Shown: positions 46,701 to 55,921 of the stretch, in pieces
Position numbering within the stretch: the stretch's first letter is position 1
Layout of the letters: each line of letters opens with the position of its first letter
Source: Acanthosoma haemorrhoidale
Taxonomy: Eukaryota; Arthropoda; Insecta; Hemiptera; Acanthosomatidae
NCBI GenBank assembly: GCA_930367205.1
Contig: OV884009.1
Span: forward strand, 103,685,189 to 103,749,188
Length of the DNA stretch: 64,000 nucleotides
Direction: 5' to 3'
Translations under genes and position numbers: made by a program
The notes under the pieces: generated by a model
Told to the model about the DNA's origin: nothing
Seen by the model: only the letters and a program-made list of their open reading frames with translations
The model's database searches: none

Positions 46701-47788
46701 CTTCTTTTCCCTAAAAAAGTAACCATTTCCTGTAGAGAATGTTGGTCATAATCTCAAAACTGAGTTCAAAAGCGTTATGCCATGGTACTTCTGCCATTCC
46801 AACTGGTCTCCCTTTTTGTGAAGAAGGGTGGATATTCCAGTATGCCATTCAAGTGGAAGAATATTCTTCGATGTAGCTCCTGGATTCTTCTTTTATCTCA
46901 TCAATGGTGTAAAAACGTTGCCCTTTCAAGGTTTTTTTTAACTTCAGGAACAAAAAGAAGCCGACATCTTCACAAGGTAAGAACCTTGAGGAAACAACAT
47001 GGTTTTTATTTGCACCATCAAGATCTGTCCAACTTTTTTATATCTATCATATTTTTCGTTTTTCAGCGCTTTAATCTATCTTTAAAATACATCAGAGTTA
47101 CGCTAAAAAAAAAAAACTTTAAAAAATAATATCTGACAGTTTAAGATAGAAAACTGTAGTTGTCAGTGTTTGACTACATTTTGTTTATTGATTTTTATGA
47201 AGAACATTTTTTAACATGATGAGCTAATCTAACCACCTTGTTAATATGTTTTTTATTAGGAATTTCGCTTGTGAAAATAGGGGTGGCGTGGGGCTGTTGA
47301 TTTTGGAGTCAACTCAAACGTAATAGAATATTTTGTTGTCACTGAGGAGTCATAAGTGTGTCACGTTTCAAGTTTATTGAACATCAGGAATTCCATAAAG
47401 TGGATCCATGGATCAGAAGGTTATGGAATATTTGTATTACGTGAATACGAAATATGCTAAATAAAAATATGTTAACTAAATATTTAAAAAATACAGTACA
47501 TTCACAGGATTTTAATTTCTCGTTCTCATAACATTCATGTGGCTAAAAAACTTTTTCATTTAAAAATGAGCTCGGGGGAAACAATTTGACTTCGAGTTAA
47601 AATGGATTTCAATTAAATGAAATTGAACTTGGAGAGCTTAATGTCATATTATGTTTTTAAATCCTTATTATGTGAGTAATGTTGTTAAATATGTTCTAGG
47701 TTTGATGGAAGATTTAGAAGACATTAGAAAAGAACAAGAAGAAAAAGCAAAGAAGAAGCTCAAAATGAAAAAAAGCTCGAAATCTTAA
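28727..47788 (+). CDS. Spt2: SPT2 chromatin protein (SPTY2D1-like), eight coding exons
   Basis: Exons: 28727-28789, 30833-30973, 33090-33225, 39594-39748, 40684-41665, 41733-41856, 45649-45731 and 47700-47788. All have GT-AG borders and matching phases, giving 590 residues; human SPTY2D1 is about 685. The N-terminus [11 protein letters not shown] and a Lys/Glu-rich helix ([16 protein letters not shown]) match the family. [18 protein letters not shown] in exon 4 is the conserved middle block. Exon 5 is a long Lys/Glu/Asn-rich disordered linker. Residues about 495-580 form the diagnostic SPT2 domain: [21 protein letters not shown] and [16 protein letters not shown]2 is known to bind H3-H4 and act in transcription-coupled histone handling in the nucleus. 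Intron 3 contains a whole Ty3 element in the same orientation, and introns 6 and 7 hold transposon relics. Confidence 0.95.
28790..30832 (+). other. SPT2 intron 1
   Basis: 2.0 kb of AT-rich intron. Nothing recognised; the open frame at 29792-29989 is not supported. Confidence 0.5.
30974..33089 (+). other. SPT2 intron 2
   Basis: AT-rich intron. The stretch 32480-32820 is clearly more GC-rich than its surroundings and on the minus strand has GTATAAATA (about 32800-32808) followed by a GA-rich leader, which is LTR-like. No paired copy or target duplication was found, so I do not call it an element. Confidence 0.4.
33401..33605 (+). repeat. 5' LTR of the intronic Ty3 element
   Basis: 205 bases, with atctataaatgtg (TATA-like) and ccaataaatcg (polyadenylation-like AATAAA) in the middle. 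Because it lies in the sense direction in an SPT2 intron, it could start or end host transcripts. Confidence 0.93.
33610..33629 (+). promoter_or_regulatory. Primer-binding site, complementary to tRNA-Ser(GCT)
   Basis: tggcgacgaggatgggattc, four bases after the LTR end. Its complement, GAATCCCATCCTCGTCGCCA, is the 3' end of insect tRNA-Ser(GCT) plus CCA as I remember it. Confidence 0.75.
33701..34402 (+). pseudogene. gag: Ty3 gag, interrupted before the first zinc knuckle
   Basis: 221 codons open from ATG 33701 to a TGA at 34364-34366. The N-terminal half is the usual capsid-like helical region ([20 protein letters not shown], then [17 protein letters not shown]). In the same frame after the stop comes a CCHC knuckle [14 protein letters not shown] at 34367-34408. 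A frameshift at about 34435 moves the second knuckle (GHLAKVC) into the frame of the protease. The break is consistent with point mutation in a formerly intact gag. Confidence 0.8.
34440..34841 (+). pseudogene. Ty3 protease region, cut by a solo LTR
   Basis: An open frame of 133 codons starting in the end of the second zinc knuckle. The aspartic protease active site is [12 protein letters not shown], with catalytic Asp at residue 80. The last 7 or so codons (after NVSI) are already inside the inserted solo LTR. The protease C-terminal flap region continues at 35562 as [15 protein letters not shown] and [10 protein letters not shown]. The product cannot be made intact from this copy. Confidence 0.85.
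34820..35556. mobile_element. Solo LTR (BEL/Pao-like) nested in the Ty3 protease
   Basis: 737 bases starting TGTTCGGGCCC and ending GCAAACA, flanked by TCTAT on both sides (34815-34819 and 35557-35561). Removing it and one TCTAT restores continuity of the host frame. It contains AATAAA near 35381 and a short internal tandem repeat (gccctgcggttgctatccga, then gtcctgcggctgctatccga, about 35201-35255). The TGTTCGG start resembles BEL/Pao LTRs as I recall them. Confidence 0.85.
35590..38496 (+). pseudogene. pol: Ty3 pol: RT, RNase H, integrase, with one in-frame TAG
   Basis: One frame with a single stop (TAG 35899-35901); the downstream part (36007-38496) is 829 codons open. RT catalytic residues are Asp34 ([10 protein letters not shown]) and Asp96-Asp97 in VMIDDVLIG, where the usual Tyr or Phe before the Asp pair is absent. 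RNase H has [14 protein letters not shown] and VNDNRPL. Integrase has an HHCC zinc site (LHASHMG, then CHAC) and the DDE residues in [14 protein letters not shown] and [11 protein letters not shown]. The C-terminus includes [14 protein letters not shown] and WTRHVDQIH. Apart from the stop the enzyme set looks complete, so the copy is recent. Confidence 0.9.
38589..38601 (+). other. Polypurine tract of the intronic Ty3 element
   Basis: agaggggggagaa directly before the 3' LTR start TGTGG. Confidence 0.85.
38602..38806 (+). repeat. 3' LTR of the intronic Ty3 element
   Basis: 205 bases, four differences from the 5' LTR (positions corresponding to cgatt/tgatt, gttacc/gtaacc, cttttt/cttgtt and the terminal tttca/ttaca). 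Followed by the CAACT duplication. Confidence 0.93.
38812..39593 (+). other. Remainder of SPT2 intron 3
   Basis: AT-rich intron between the Ty3 insertion and exon 4. The minus-strand frame 38969-39238 has no recognised domain. Confidence 0.4.
39749..40683 (+). other. SPT2 intron 4
   Basis: AT-rich, no feature recognised. Confidence 0.5.
41857..43560 (+). other. SPT2 intron 6, 5' part
   Basis: No gene seen. Contains a run of 15 C at 42824-42838, which may be an assembly-error-prone site. Frames such as 42405-42632 are unsupported. Confidence 0.4.
43570..44170 (-). pseudogene. hAT-like transposase relic in SPT2 intron 6
   Basis: On the minus strand an almost open reading gives [40 protein letters not shown] then NSIEDIL and [19 protein letters not shown]. 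The TRW.TWL.AA.YY pattern, followed by helices, is common in hAT-type transposase-derived proteins of insects. Stops are present and no terminal repeats were found. A dead fragment. Confidence 0.55.
44686..44785. repeat. 50-bp direct tandem duplication
   Basis: Two adjacent copies of tgctgttggttctttgta followed by tcatcttg and tatagccctttatta (44686-44735 and 44736-44785), differing at three to four positions. Confidence 0.85.
44870..45030 (-). repeat. 3'-terminal LINE fragment (family of 1-690)
   Basis: The minus strand reads tgtgacaaccatgtggattt, then aaatatggtatgaatgagaa and a LINE-type 3' end, matching the 3' UTR at 540-690 and 48960-49100. Only the last 160 bases are present, in the typical 5'-truncated form. 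Confidence 0.7.
45031..45648 (+). other. SPT2 intron 6, 3' part
   Basis: No feature recognised. Confidence 0.4.
46040..46940 (-). pseudogene. LINE ORF2 relic (RT to C-terminus) in SPT2 intron 7
   Basis: Read on the minus strand with many stops: [10 protein letters not shown] (RT finger block), a degraded ADDIESIA (catalytic ADD region), [40 protein letters not shown] and finally [15 protein letters not shown]. The ADDI...LGS.I...LRWAGHV.RM series is the C-terminal half of a LINE ORF2 of the RTE/CR1-like type, unrelated to the Jockey-like copies elsewhere in the window. Old and dead. Confidence 0.65.
46941..47699 (+). other. Remainder of SPT2 intron 7
   Basis: AT-rich, with nothing recognised. 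Confidence 0.4.
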
Positions 47789-47889
47789 TTGATAAAAAAA
47801 CAAATTACTTATATAGTAGCTGAACGTTACAGCCTGTAGTTGTAGTTAACAGCTTTTTGCTATGAGACCCATGACCTTGTCTGATAACG

Positions 47890-47895
47890 AATAAA
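47890..47895 (+). terminator. SPT2 polyadenylation signal AATAAA
   Basis: 102 bases after the SPT2 stop codon; the first AATAAA in the 3' region. The stretch 47896-48424 has no other feature. Confidence 0.55.
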
Positions 47896-48424
47896 TAGCT
47901 CCTTGAATGAATCAGTTGAAAATTTGCTCCAGTAAACTGAGATAGGTTGAGTGTTGACAGACTAGCATTGGCTATGCTAGTACCTCATCACCATTATCCT
48001 ACTATAAATGTAATTATAAAATAGTTCTAAATAAGTGCAATTTAAATCTAAGAATGTGATATTTCATACATTGTAAGATACTAAATGAATCTTTGCAATT
48101 CTACTGTTCCATCAGCTAGCACTTGACATGTTATGTTCCTTAACCCTTTGCAGGTAATTCAAAATTCTACTTCATGGTCACTCATTATGATCAGAGAGTA
48201 CATTACGTACATTGTCAACTGACTGAGACTTTCATATCCTGACAAGAAATCATCCATAACTTTTACTGAAAAAATATAGATATAACTTGCTATGGGCTGT
48301 TCAGATTATCAAATGTGTACCTCTCTCTGATCTACCCACAATTAATTTTATACTGATACAAGTGATACACTACCATTTTTAAGTATCTTAATTGATTGAT
48401 TAAATTATCTAAATTGATTGAATA

Positions 48425-49112
48425 GGAAATTAAATGTTAATGCGTAACAGATCGGACTGTGTAAGAGACATGGAACCCACCCACATAGCTAAAAAAACAA
48501 GAACTAAACAGATGCTTTGGACAACTGTATAGGCTACTTCGAAGGACATCTCATCTCTCTCAATAGAAAATAAGATACTATAGTAAATGCCGCTTATTAC
48601 GTAAGTAACAAAACCCTTCATAATAATCTTTATATACCCTACATTCTTGAACTCATCCCTTCCAAGTTCATAAAATTCCACAGTAATCTATCCAACCACC
48701 CTAATCCCCTAGCACAGTCATTGCACTGCGCCACTCATCCCTACAATCCTCCTCGGAGACTAAAATGGCAGTGGCCTCATGACCTGCTATAAATACGTGA
48801 CAGTGGGAGTCCTGGCAATGGCCAGTTTCTCCAATCATGTCCTGAGCGTCTGTGGCTCTCGCACTCTTGGTCAGCCTCCGCTGGCTCTTATCCAGTGATG
48901 CGGATGGATGGAGGAGCGTGGGGGACTTCGCTTCTTCTTTCGCCCGCCAGGGAGGTGACAACCATGTGGACTTTGGAAGTCTCTGGGCTGTTTGTAATTG
49001 CTGTATGAATGAAATTTGTAAATATGGTATGAATGAGATAATTTATCACAATTACTTATTGCCCAATGAGGCAGATTGTAATTTTTTCATAATAAAGTTG
49101 TTGTCAGTAAAA
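48425..49112 (+). pseudogene. 3' end of a Jockey-like LINE (second copy)
   Basis: The best-preserved copy of the family at 1-690. The ORF2 end can be read across breaks as NAAYYVSNKTLHNNLYIPY, then KFHSNLSNHPNPLAQSLH and NPPRRLKWQWPHDLL before the stop. The 3' UTR (48785-49112) contains cagtgggagtcctggcaatg and ends with cataataaag. It lies 0.6 kb downstream of SPT2. Confidence 0.75.
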
Positions 49113-51100
49113 AAGACTGTGTAAGAATAGGAGACATTATTTAAACCTTTTAATTTTATTTCCTCTTCTATCAATTGAATTTTGTGATACTTGAAAATGG
49201 TGGTGTAATATCAGTATATCATAAATTGTGGGAAGATAAGAGAGAAATGTACATTTATTAATAAAACTTGTTTGTGGGGAGCTACTGTATAAGTACCAAA
49301 GCAAATGTATTTTTAAGTGCATAAAGATTACCTGATTTGTTTTTGTAAATATTTAATATAATGTTCTTTTATAATAAATAAAATTTTTGTAAATAGTTAA
49401 TATTTTATTTTATGTTATTATAGTCAATAAATTTATTATATTTTTGTTATATAATTAATGTTAAATTTTTTATATTGATAATTTGTGATATTATTTTTAA
49501 TACATGTAAATATATTTTTTATTTCTATTTATGGAAGGTACCTCGTAGTAGTCATAATAAAAAGAAATAGTACTAAAATATATGATAGGGTTTTATTACT
49601 TTAATTGAAGTGGTGAATAAAGAGCCACCATTAGCACTGAATATAGTCAATGTCTCTTTATCGCATAAAGTTCCCCGAATTAGTGCCAACCTCAAAACTG
49701 TCAATGACTGAAGAACAGATTTTAACCATCTTGCACAAAATATGACAGGGTGCCAACCTCTATTCATTCCATAAAATTATAAACTCTGAGGAATAGCCGG
49801 ACTAGAGGTAATAACTTTTATTTCCCAGCTAGTGAGTTAACACAGATTTTTAAAACATTAATAGACAAACCCTATTATCATTGACTTTGGATTCTAACTC
49901 AAATGATTTTATCATTAAAGTTCATTTATCATGGAACATTAATGCTTAAATGATTTTTTTTTATTAGTTAAGGAAAAGCAAATATTAATAGGGCTTGTAT
50001 TTGAATCTGGGACTTGCTCATCTTTATTCAGTATTCAGTATGATATCTTCAGCGGATCTTGTGTACCAGAAGCTCGAAAATCAGATGTCAGACTATAAGT
50101 GTTTCAAAGGAGACTAGAATGTAGAGTATTTTTGAGTTGTTAAAGTTATTGAGAATTCTGTGCTTGAATCCTGGCCATACAATATAATTTTTCTTTAGCT
50201 AATTATAAAACCAGTGGGATTACATTGCACAACCAATCATAGTTCTTTTTATCTTTTGTCTCTCCTGTTAGATGTTAGGTTTTTACAAGTAAAAAAAATT
50301 GTGAAAATCCATTAAATTTTAAAGAATCCTTATAGAAAAAAAAAGAAATATCTATATGAAACAAAATTCAAGAGTAATTTTTTTGACTACTTAATCCTAA
50401 TGTCATTGATATAGATCTGTTTAAAAAAGTACATGATTAACAGAATAAAGAAGTATTTATTTATCAAATATTTGTTTTTGATGGTACTATTTTGAGTACT
50501 TTCGATTGAATTCTATTTATTTTCAAGAGATGAGATTTTTTTCATGTCCAAATGGGTTTTATTATGCAAGTTTATATCTTAAAATTTTCTATTATCAGCA
50601 GTTTTGAGTGTCTGTTAAGTAAATGGTAACGTAGTTTGAAGCAGGATTAAATGTTTTTTGTTGAAGTCTTGTGTGAGGTTCCATATCAATCGTTAGTCAA
50701 ATAATTTGTCTATCCTTCTGTGTTGTAAGTTGATTGATACCGGGAGACAAAGTCCATCATGGATTGTAAATGTTATTTGATGTTATGTTGAATTCTTGTT
50801 TCTATTGGAGAATTAGGGAGGGGTGTAGTGGGTCACTGTCATCAGCTTAAGTTGGTAAGTGTTTGTGGGAGCATAAGTCTATCATGGGTGTAAATAATGT
50901 AAGAAGTGGAGCAAGTATTGACTCCTGCCAAACAATAGCTTTTACCAGGTAATATGTAGAGATCAAGGAACTGAATACTGAAGAAGCAGCCTTCAAGATA
51001 AGATTTCAGGATTAAATAGTACATGTTCTAAGTTTATAGAGAAGTCTTGCCCTGTATGCTAAACTCTGCCAAAGGGTTGTTGAACATAAAGAAATGCCCC
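49113..51100. other. Intergenic AT-rich sequence
   Basis: Very AT-rich. The open frames are short and unsupported, and no repeat family was recognised. Confidence 0.4.
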
Positions 51101-51300
51101 NNNNNNNNNNNNNNNNNNNNNNNNNNNNNNNNNNNNNNNNNNNNNNNNNNNNNNNNNNNNNNNNNNNNNNNNNNNNNNNNNNNNNNNNNNNNNNNNNNNN
51201 NNNNNNNNNNNNNNNNNNNNNNNNNNNNNNNNNNNNNNNNNNNNNNNNNNNNNNNNNNNNNNNNNNNNNNNNNNNNNNNNNNNNNNNNNNNNNNNNNNNN
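51101..51300. other. Assembly gap of 200 N
   Basis: Exactly 200 unknown bases, probably a gap of nominal size. Frames that cross it are meaningless. Confidence 0.99.
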
Positions 51301-51546
51301 AAAAATATTATAAAAAACTAATTAATAAATGACCCATCATTATTTTTCTTAGGGTCGCTTTTATTTTTAGCATCAATGAGATATCACTCTACCGTGCAAA
51401 ATATTGTCTGCCAACAACAACAAAAGTTAAGAAGGCTAAAGATGTTTGGACATAGTTAATAATACACAAAAACAAATGTTTAATTCTAAAAATATAATTT
51501 TAACATATACAAATTATTGTTTATATTATTATTTGAAAAAAATAAT

Positions 51547-53913
51547 TATTAAATAATCGATACAAATGTTTTCATGGCATAACAATTAATAAAAAATATA
51601 AATCTCAAAGTTTATTTTTATCAAATTATTATTTGATCCTTGACAATGTATTTCATTGTCCATTGTTCATAATTAGGAGAATATGATAGTATTCTTTGTC
51701 GTAAGCAAAGATGTTTATCTGTGACAGATCTGTACATTAATTTGAAAACAATGATTTACTGTTATCATTAACAATGATAACAACCACATAGTTAGGTTGT
51801 ATGAAGCCTTTTTCAAGAATGGTACTTTGTTTTCGTCAACTGTATTCCGGAAGTTTTCATTTAATACATTGTATTTTAGAAAAATATCGTTCCAAAGGTA
51901 AACAAAGTCTAGATCCATCCTTTTTTCTTTAATTGAACAAACTTTCCATTGTGTGCAGCTATTTCGGTTACATTTACTTGGTAAATTAAAGGAATAATAA
52001 AAAAAGGTGAATAATGGTCCGATCATATCCAACTCTTGAAATCGCTATTCAAACTGGTCTTCAATTACTTGAAGATTAATAAACACTTCAATTTTAAATT
52101 AACATTTTATTAAAAACTAAATAACCCATGAACTTTGCATATGGGGTTGGTCAAATGATATTTACAGTTGCTAGTTACACCCAGCTGTACCTATTCCTTA
52201 ACACCAGGAACTGGTTTTCGATAGCGTCCGTCAAATATGCTGCTTCTTTGCATTACATCTCAAGTAGTCCAATGAGAGATGTATAAAGCAATGCTTCTTT
52301 GCATTACATCTCAAGTAGTCCAATGAGAGATGTATAAAGCAATGCTTCTTTGCATTACATCTCAAGTAGTCCAATGAGAGATGTATAAAGCAATACTTCT
52401 TTGCATTACATCTCAAGTAGTCCAATGAGAGATGTATAAAGCAATGCTTCTTTGCATTACATCTCAAGTAGTCCAATGAGAGATGTATAAAGCAATGCTT
52501 CTTTGCATTACATCTCAAGTAGTCCAATGAGAGATGTATAAAGCAATACTTCTTTGCATTACATCTCAAGTAGTCCAATGAGAGATGTATAAAGCAATGC
52601 TTCTTTGCATTACATCTCAAGTAGTCCAATGAGAGATGTATAAAGCAATGCTTCTTTGCATTACATCTCAAGTAGTCCAATGAGAGATGTATAAAGCAAT
52701 ACTTCTTTGCATTACATCTCAAGTAGTCCAATGAGAGATGTATAAAGCAATGCTTCTTTGCATTACATCTCAAGTAGTCCAATGAGAGATGTATAAAGCA
52801 ATACTTCTTTGCATTACATCTCAAGTAGTCCAATGAGAGATGTATAAAGCAATGCTTCTTTGCATTACATCTCAAGTAGTCCAATGAGAGATGTATAAAG
52901 CAATGCTTCTTTGCATTACATCTCAAGTAGTCCAATGAGAGATGTATAAAGCAATACTTCTTTGCATTACATCTCAAGTAGTCCAATGAGAGATGTATAA
53001 AGCAATGCTTCTTTGCATTACATCTCAAGTAGTCCAATGAGAGATGTATAAAGCAATGCTTCTTTGCATTACATTTCAAGTAGTCCAATGAGAGATGTAT
53101 AAAGCAATACTTCTTTGCATTACATCTCAAGTAGTCCAATGAGAGATGTATAAAGCAATGCTTCTTTGCATTACATCTCAAGTAGTCCAATGAGAGATGT
53201 ATAAAGCAATACTTCTTTGCATTACATCTCAAGTAGTCCAATGAGAGATGTATAAAGCAATACTTCTTTGCATTACATCTCAAGTAGTCCAATGAGAGAT
53301 GTATAAAGCAATGCTTCTTTGCATTACATCTCAAGTAGTCCAATGAGAGATGTATAAAGCAATACTTCTTTGCATTACATCTCAAGTAGTCCAATGAGAG
53401 ATGTATAAAGCAATGCTTCTTTGCATTACATCTCAAGTAGTCCAATGAGAGATGTATAAAGCAATACTTCTTTGCATTACATCTCAAGTAGTCCAATGAG
53501 AGATGTATAAAGCAATACTTCTTTGCATTACATCTCAAGTAGTCCAATGAGAGATGTATAAAGCAATGCTTCTTTGCATTACATCTCAAGTAGTCCAATG
53601 AGAGATGTATAAAGCAATACTTCTTTGCATTACATCTCAAGTAGTCCAATGAGAGATGTATAAAGCAATGCTTCTTTGCATTACATCTCAAGTAGTCCAA
53701 TGAGAGATGTATAAAGCAATGCTTCTTTGCATTACATCTCAAGTAGTCCAATGAGAGATGTATAAAGCAATGCTTCTTTGCATTACATCTCAAGTAGTCC
53801 AATGAGAGATGTATAAAGCAATACTTCTTTGCATTACATCTCAAGTAGTCCAATGAGAGATGTATAAAGCAATGCTTCTTTGCATTACATCTCAAGTAGT
53901 CCAATGAGAGATG
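51547..53913. mobile_element. Repeat element copy 1: 0.7-kb leader plus 51-bp minisatellite
   Basis: The leader 51547-52241 is closely similar to 62008-62770, and each leader runs directly into a 51-bp tandem array. Shared landmarks are attaaataatcgatacaaa, aaaaatatcgttccaaaggt, gttgctagttacacccagct and ggttttcgatagcgtccgtc. The similarity stops abruptly on the left, so the leader and array behave as one mobile or duplicated unit. No terminal repeats, target duplication or transposase motif were seen. On the minus strand both leaders keep an open reading with SKCNRNSC, WKVC and MDLDFVYLWNDIF (51719-52032 in copy 1). I do not recognise the protein. Confidence 0.65.
52242..53913. repeat. 51-bp minisatellite array 1 (32 full units plus 40 bases)
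   Basis: The unit begins gcttctttgcatt and contains tacatctc, a 14-base loop and gagatgta. 32 complete units plus 40 bases fit the length exactly. Units are almost identical; the main variation is G or A at the first base (gcttc or acttc). Because 51 is a multiple of 3 and one minus-strand frame has no stop, a 557-codon open frame with a 17-residue repeat appears. I treat that as a by-product. The right end stops inside a unit, at a Ty3 fragment. Confidence 0.97.
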
Positions 53914-54900
53914 GTGGAGAGCGACCGGTGGCGTACGCGAGTCGAAGACTGACCGACACGGAGGCGCGGTACAGTGCCCTCGAGCGCGAGCTTCTTGGCG
54001 TCATATGGGCTATTGGTCATTTTCGTCCATTCGTCTTCGGGTGGAGATCAGGAGTACATACGGACCACAGACCTCTTCAATGGGTGGGGAAGCTGAAGGA
54101 ATCATAAGCCAGGGTGACACGCTGGAAGGAGTTTTTGTCACAATACAACCTGGAAATTGTATACAAACCAGGAAAGGACAATGTAGTGGCGGACTGGCTA
54201 TCCCGAGCTATTACGGTAAATGCAGTCGAGGAGGGGGAAACGTCCGGGGATCTCAGACAATTTATACAGGAATGGCCGCCCGGGGAAGATGGAAATCGCG
54301 GGGCGATAGCAATGGGAGTGAACACCAAGAAGCGGAAGAATCTGCCGAAGAGCGACCGGTGGGAATGGAGACGATCGAGGGTATCATTAACGATAAACGG
54401 CGGCACATTATTTGGAAGACGCAAACGTCCGGCCTGATGCGGGCTACGCATGGAAACTATGGCAAGAATAGTATTACGACAAGCTGGTGCCATCCGGGAG
54501 TCAAGGGTGACCAAATTTGCCGGGCGTTAAAAGATGCATCCAGACCAGGGAAAACCTACTACCTATTTGTCGGCAACGCGACAGTGTGGGATCAGATCAA
54601 GAAATTATGGAGAACAGAACAACTGGGAATTGATCGATCGTTAGTTTTTTGTATGTCTATGGTCCAGACACTGCGTGATTAGGAACGGCAGCGGGAAATA
54701 ACGCTTGCCTACCATCAACCACCGCGGTCCGCAACAGACGTTGCAAGCATTACAGCGGCGGTACTTCTGGTGGGATATGAAGAAGACGATCCAGGAGATT
54801 GATTATAGGAACTTGCTATGTATGTCTTAAGGCTAAATACAACCAACACCCACCACAGGGACAACAGGAGGAAACACCCACAGCAGAGACGTATTGTATA
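53914..54900 (+). pseudogene. Ty3/gypsy pol fragment: RNase H to integrase zinc site
   Basis: The reading starts at ERPVAYASRRL with RNase H (LERELLGVIWAIGHFRPFVF, VHTDHRPLQWVG), then shifts frame to TRWKEFLSQYNLEIVYKPGK and NVVADWLSRA, then an acidic linker, WKTQTSGLM, YLFVGNATVWDQ, and a decayed integrase zinc site. It is a close relative of pol at 19507-22560, and it supplies the RNase H segment that copy lacks. At least two frameshifts and a stop (TAG at 54680-54682). No LTR is seen, and the left side is cut by the minisatellite. Confidence 0.85.
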
Positions 54901-55200
54901 CATATGTACACTTTGTACCATTTGTAGGAGTATTATCTAATCTTTTTTTTATAGTTCCTTTTGTTTTTTTTTAGAATGTACACAGGCTGTGTAGAATTAT
55001 TGATTTAGAGAAGCGTGTAAGATGCCATTGTTTTCTTTGAGTAATAAGCCATGTACTTTTTTTGGTTTGTTTTGTTGTTTTGATTTTGTCACTAGTGGCT
55101 GTAGTGTTGGAGGCAGCGTTCTATTTGGACTATAAGTGTCTTAGGAATACGACCAGTCTTAGGAATCACGGGTTGTGTACTGTTTGGGCTGGCCTTCGCG
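54901..55200. other. Unassigned sequence between Ty3 fragment and transposon
   Basis: T-rich, with no frame recognised. It may still belong to the Ty3 element into which the transposon at 55207-56984 was inserted, since integrase C-terminal sequence reappears beyond that transposon. Confidence 0.35.
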
Positions 55201-55206
55201 CCCTCG

Positions 55207-55244
55207 CACACTGGTTCCTAACGACGAAAAACGGGACAAAAGTC
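55207..55244 (+). repeat. Left terminal inverted repeat (38 bp)
   Basis: Exact reverse complement of 56947-56984; preceded by the CCCTCG duplication. Confidence 0.93.
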
Positions 55245-55921
55245 AATTTTTGACACCTTCGTGGCCATAAAATGGTATTATAATTCAGTTAGAGAGGTAC
55301 CTAAGGTATTCAGAACCGATGGTTTCTAAGCTCTGGTCGTTATATTGTAAGCTCATCTACTTGCAGAAAGAGTAAGGGGTTAAGAATAAACGAGAAAATC
55401 GCGAGGAAAAGCCAAGTTTTGTAATGACGGGTAAAAGATATTTCAAGCTTATTTTAAAATTGTCTTTCAGTGGCTTTCTTTTACAGGGCAAAAAATGAAG
55501 CTAGCACGTTATTCACACTCGGGAAAATGTAACGATAACGTGCGCTTAGATCGTTTAATAGAAGAAAAATTCTAGTTTTTATACATTATTTACGCTTTTA
55601 GAAGCTTATGAATCTTCCGCTTCCATCCGCTTTTTAAAATGAAGTTGATTCGTGTTCATACAAGTATGGAGAAGCGATTAAAACACAAATTAGCTGCGAC
55701 CGAGTGCAACCCTTCATTCTAGATCCTTATTAGTGGAGACAACCGCGTCTGTTTATTTACATTCTGAGTATTTGACTCGCTATTAAACATGAAAGAAATA
55801 TACCAATGTGGTCCTTGTTGATCTTCTGACTCAGTTGTTACCACCATTCTAAAGATAATAATCATGGTTTCTGCCATAAAAGTGCCGTATTCGGAGTTCG
55901 AACAAACGCAAAGGTAAGGAA

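Noticed and set aside
51047..51321. Open frames across the N run
   Set aside because: They consist of unknown bases.
52231..53904. 557-codon minus-strand frame with a 17-residue repeat as a repetitive protein gene
   Set aside because: It exists because the 51-bp unit is a multiple of three and one frame lacks a stop; there is no signal peptide, no promoter and no non-repetitive domain.
52242..53913. CRISPR array
   Set aside because: The whole 51-bp unit is repeated with no unique spacers, and the context is a eukaryotic genome.
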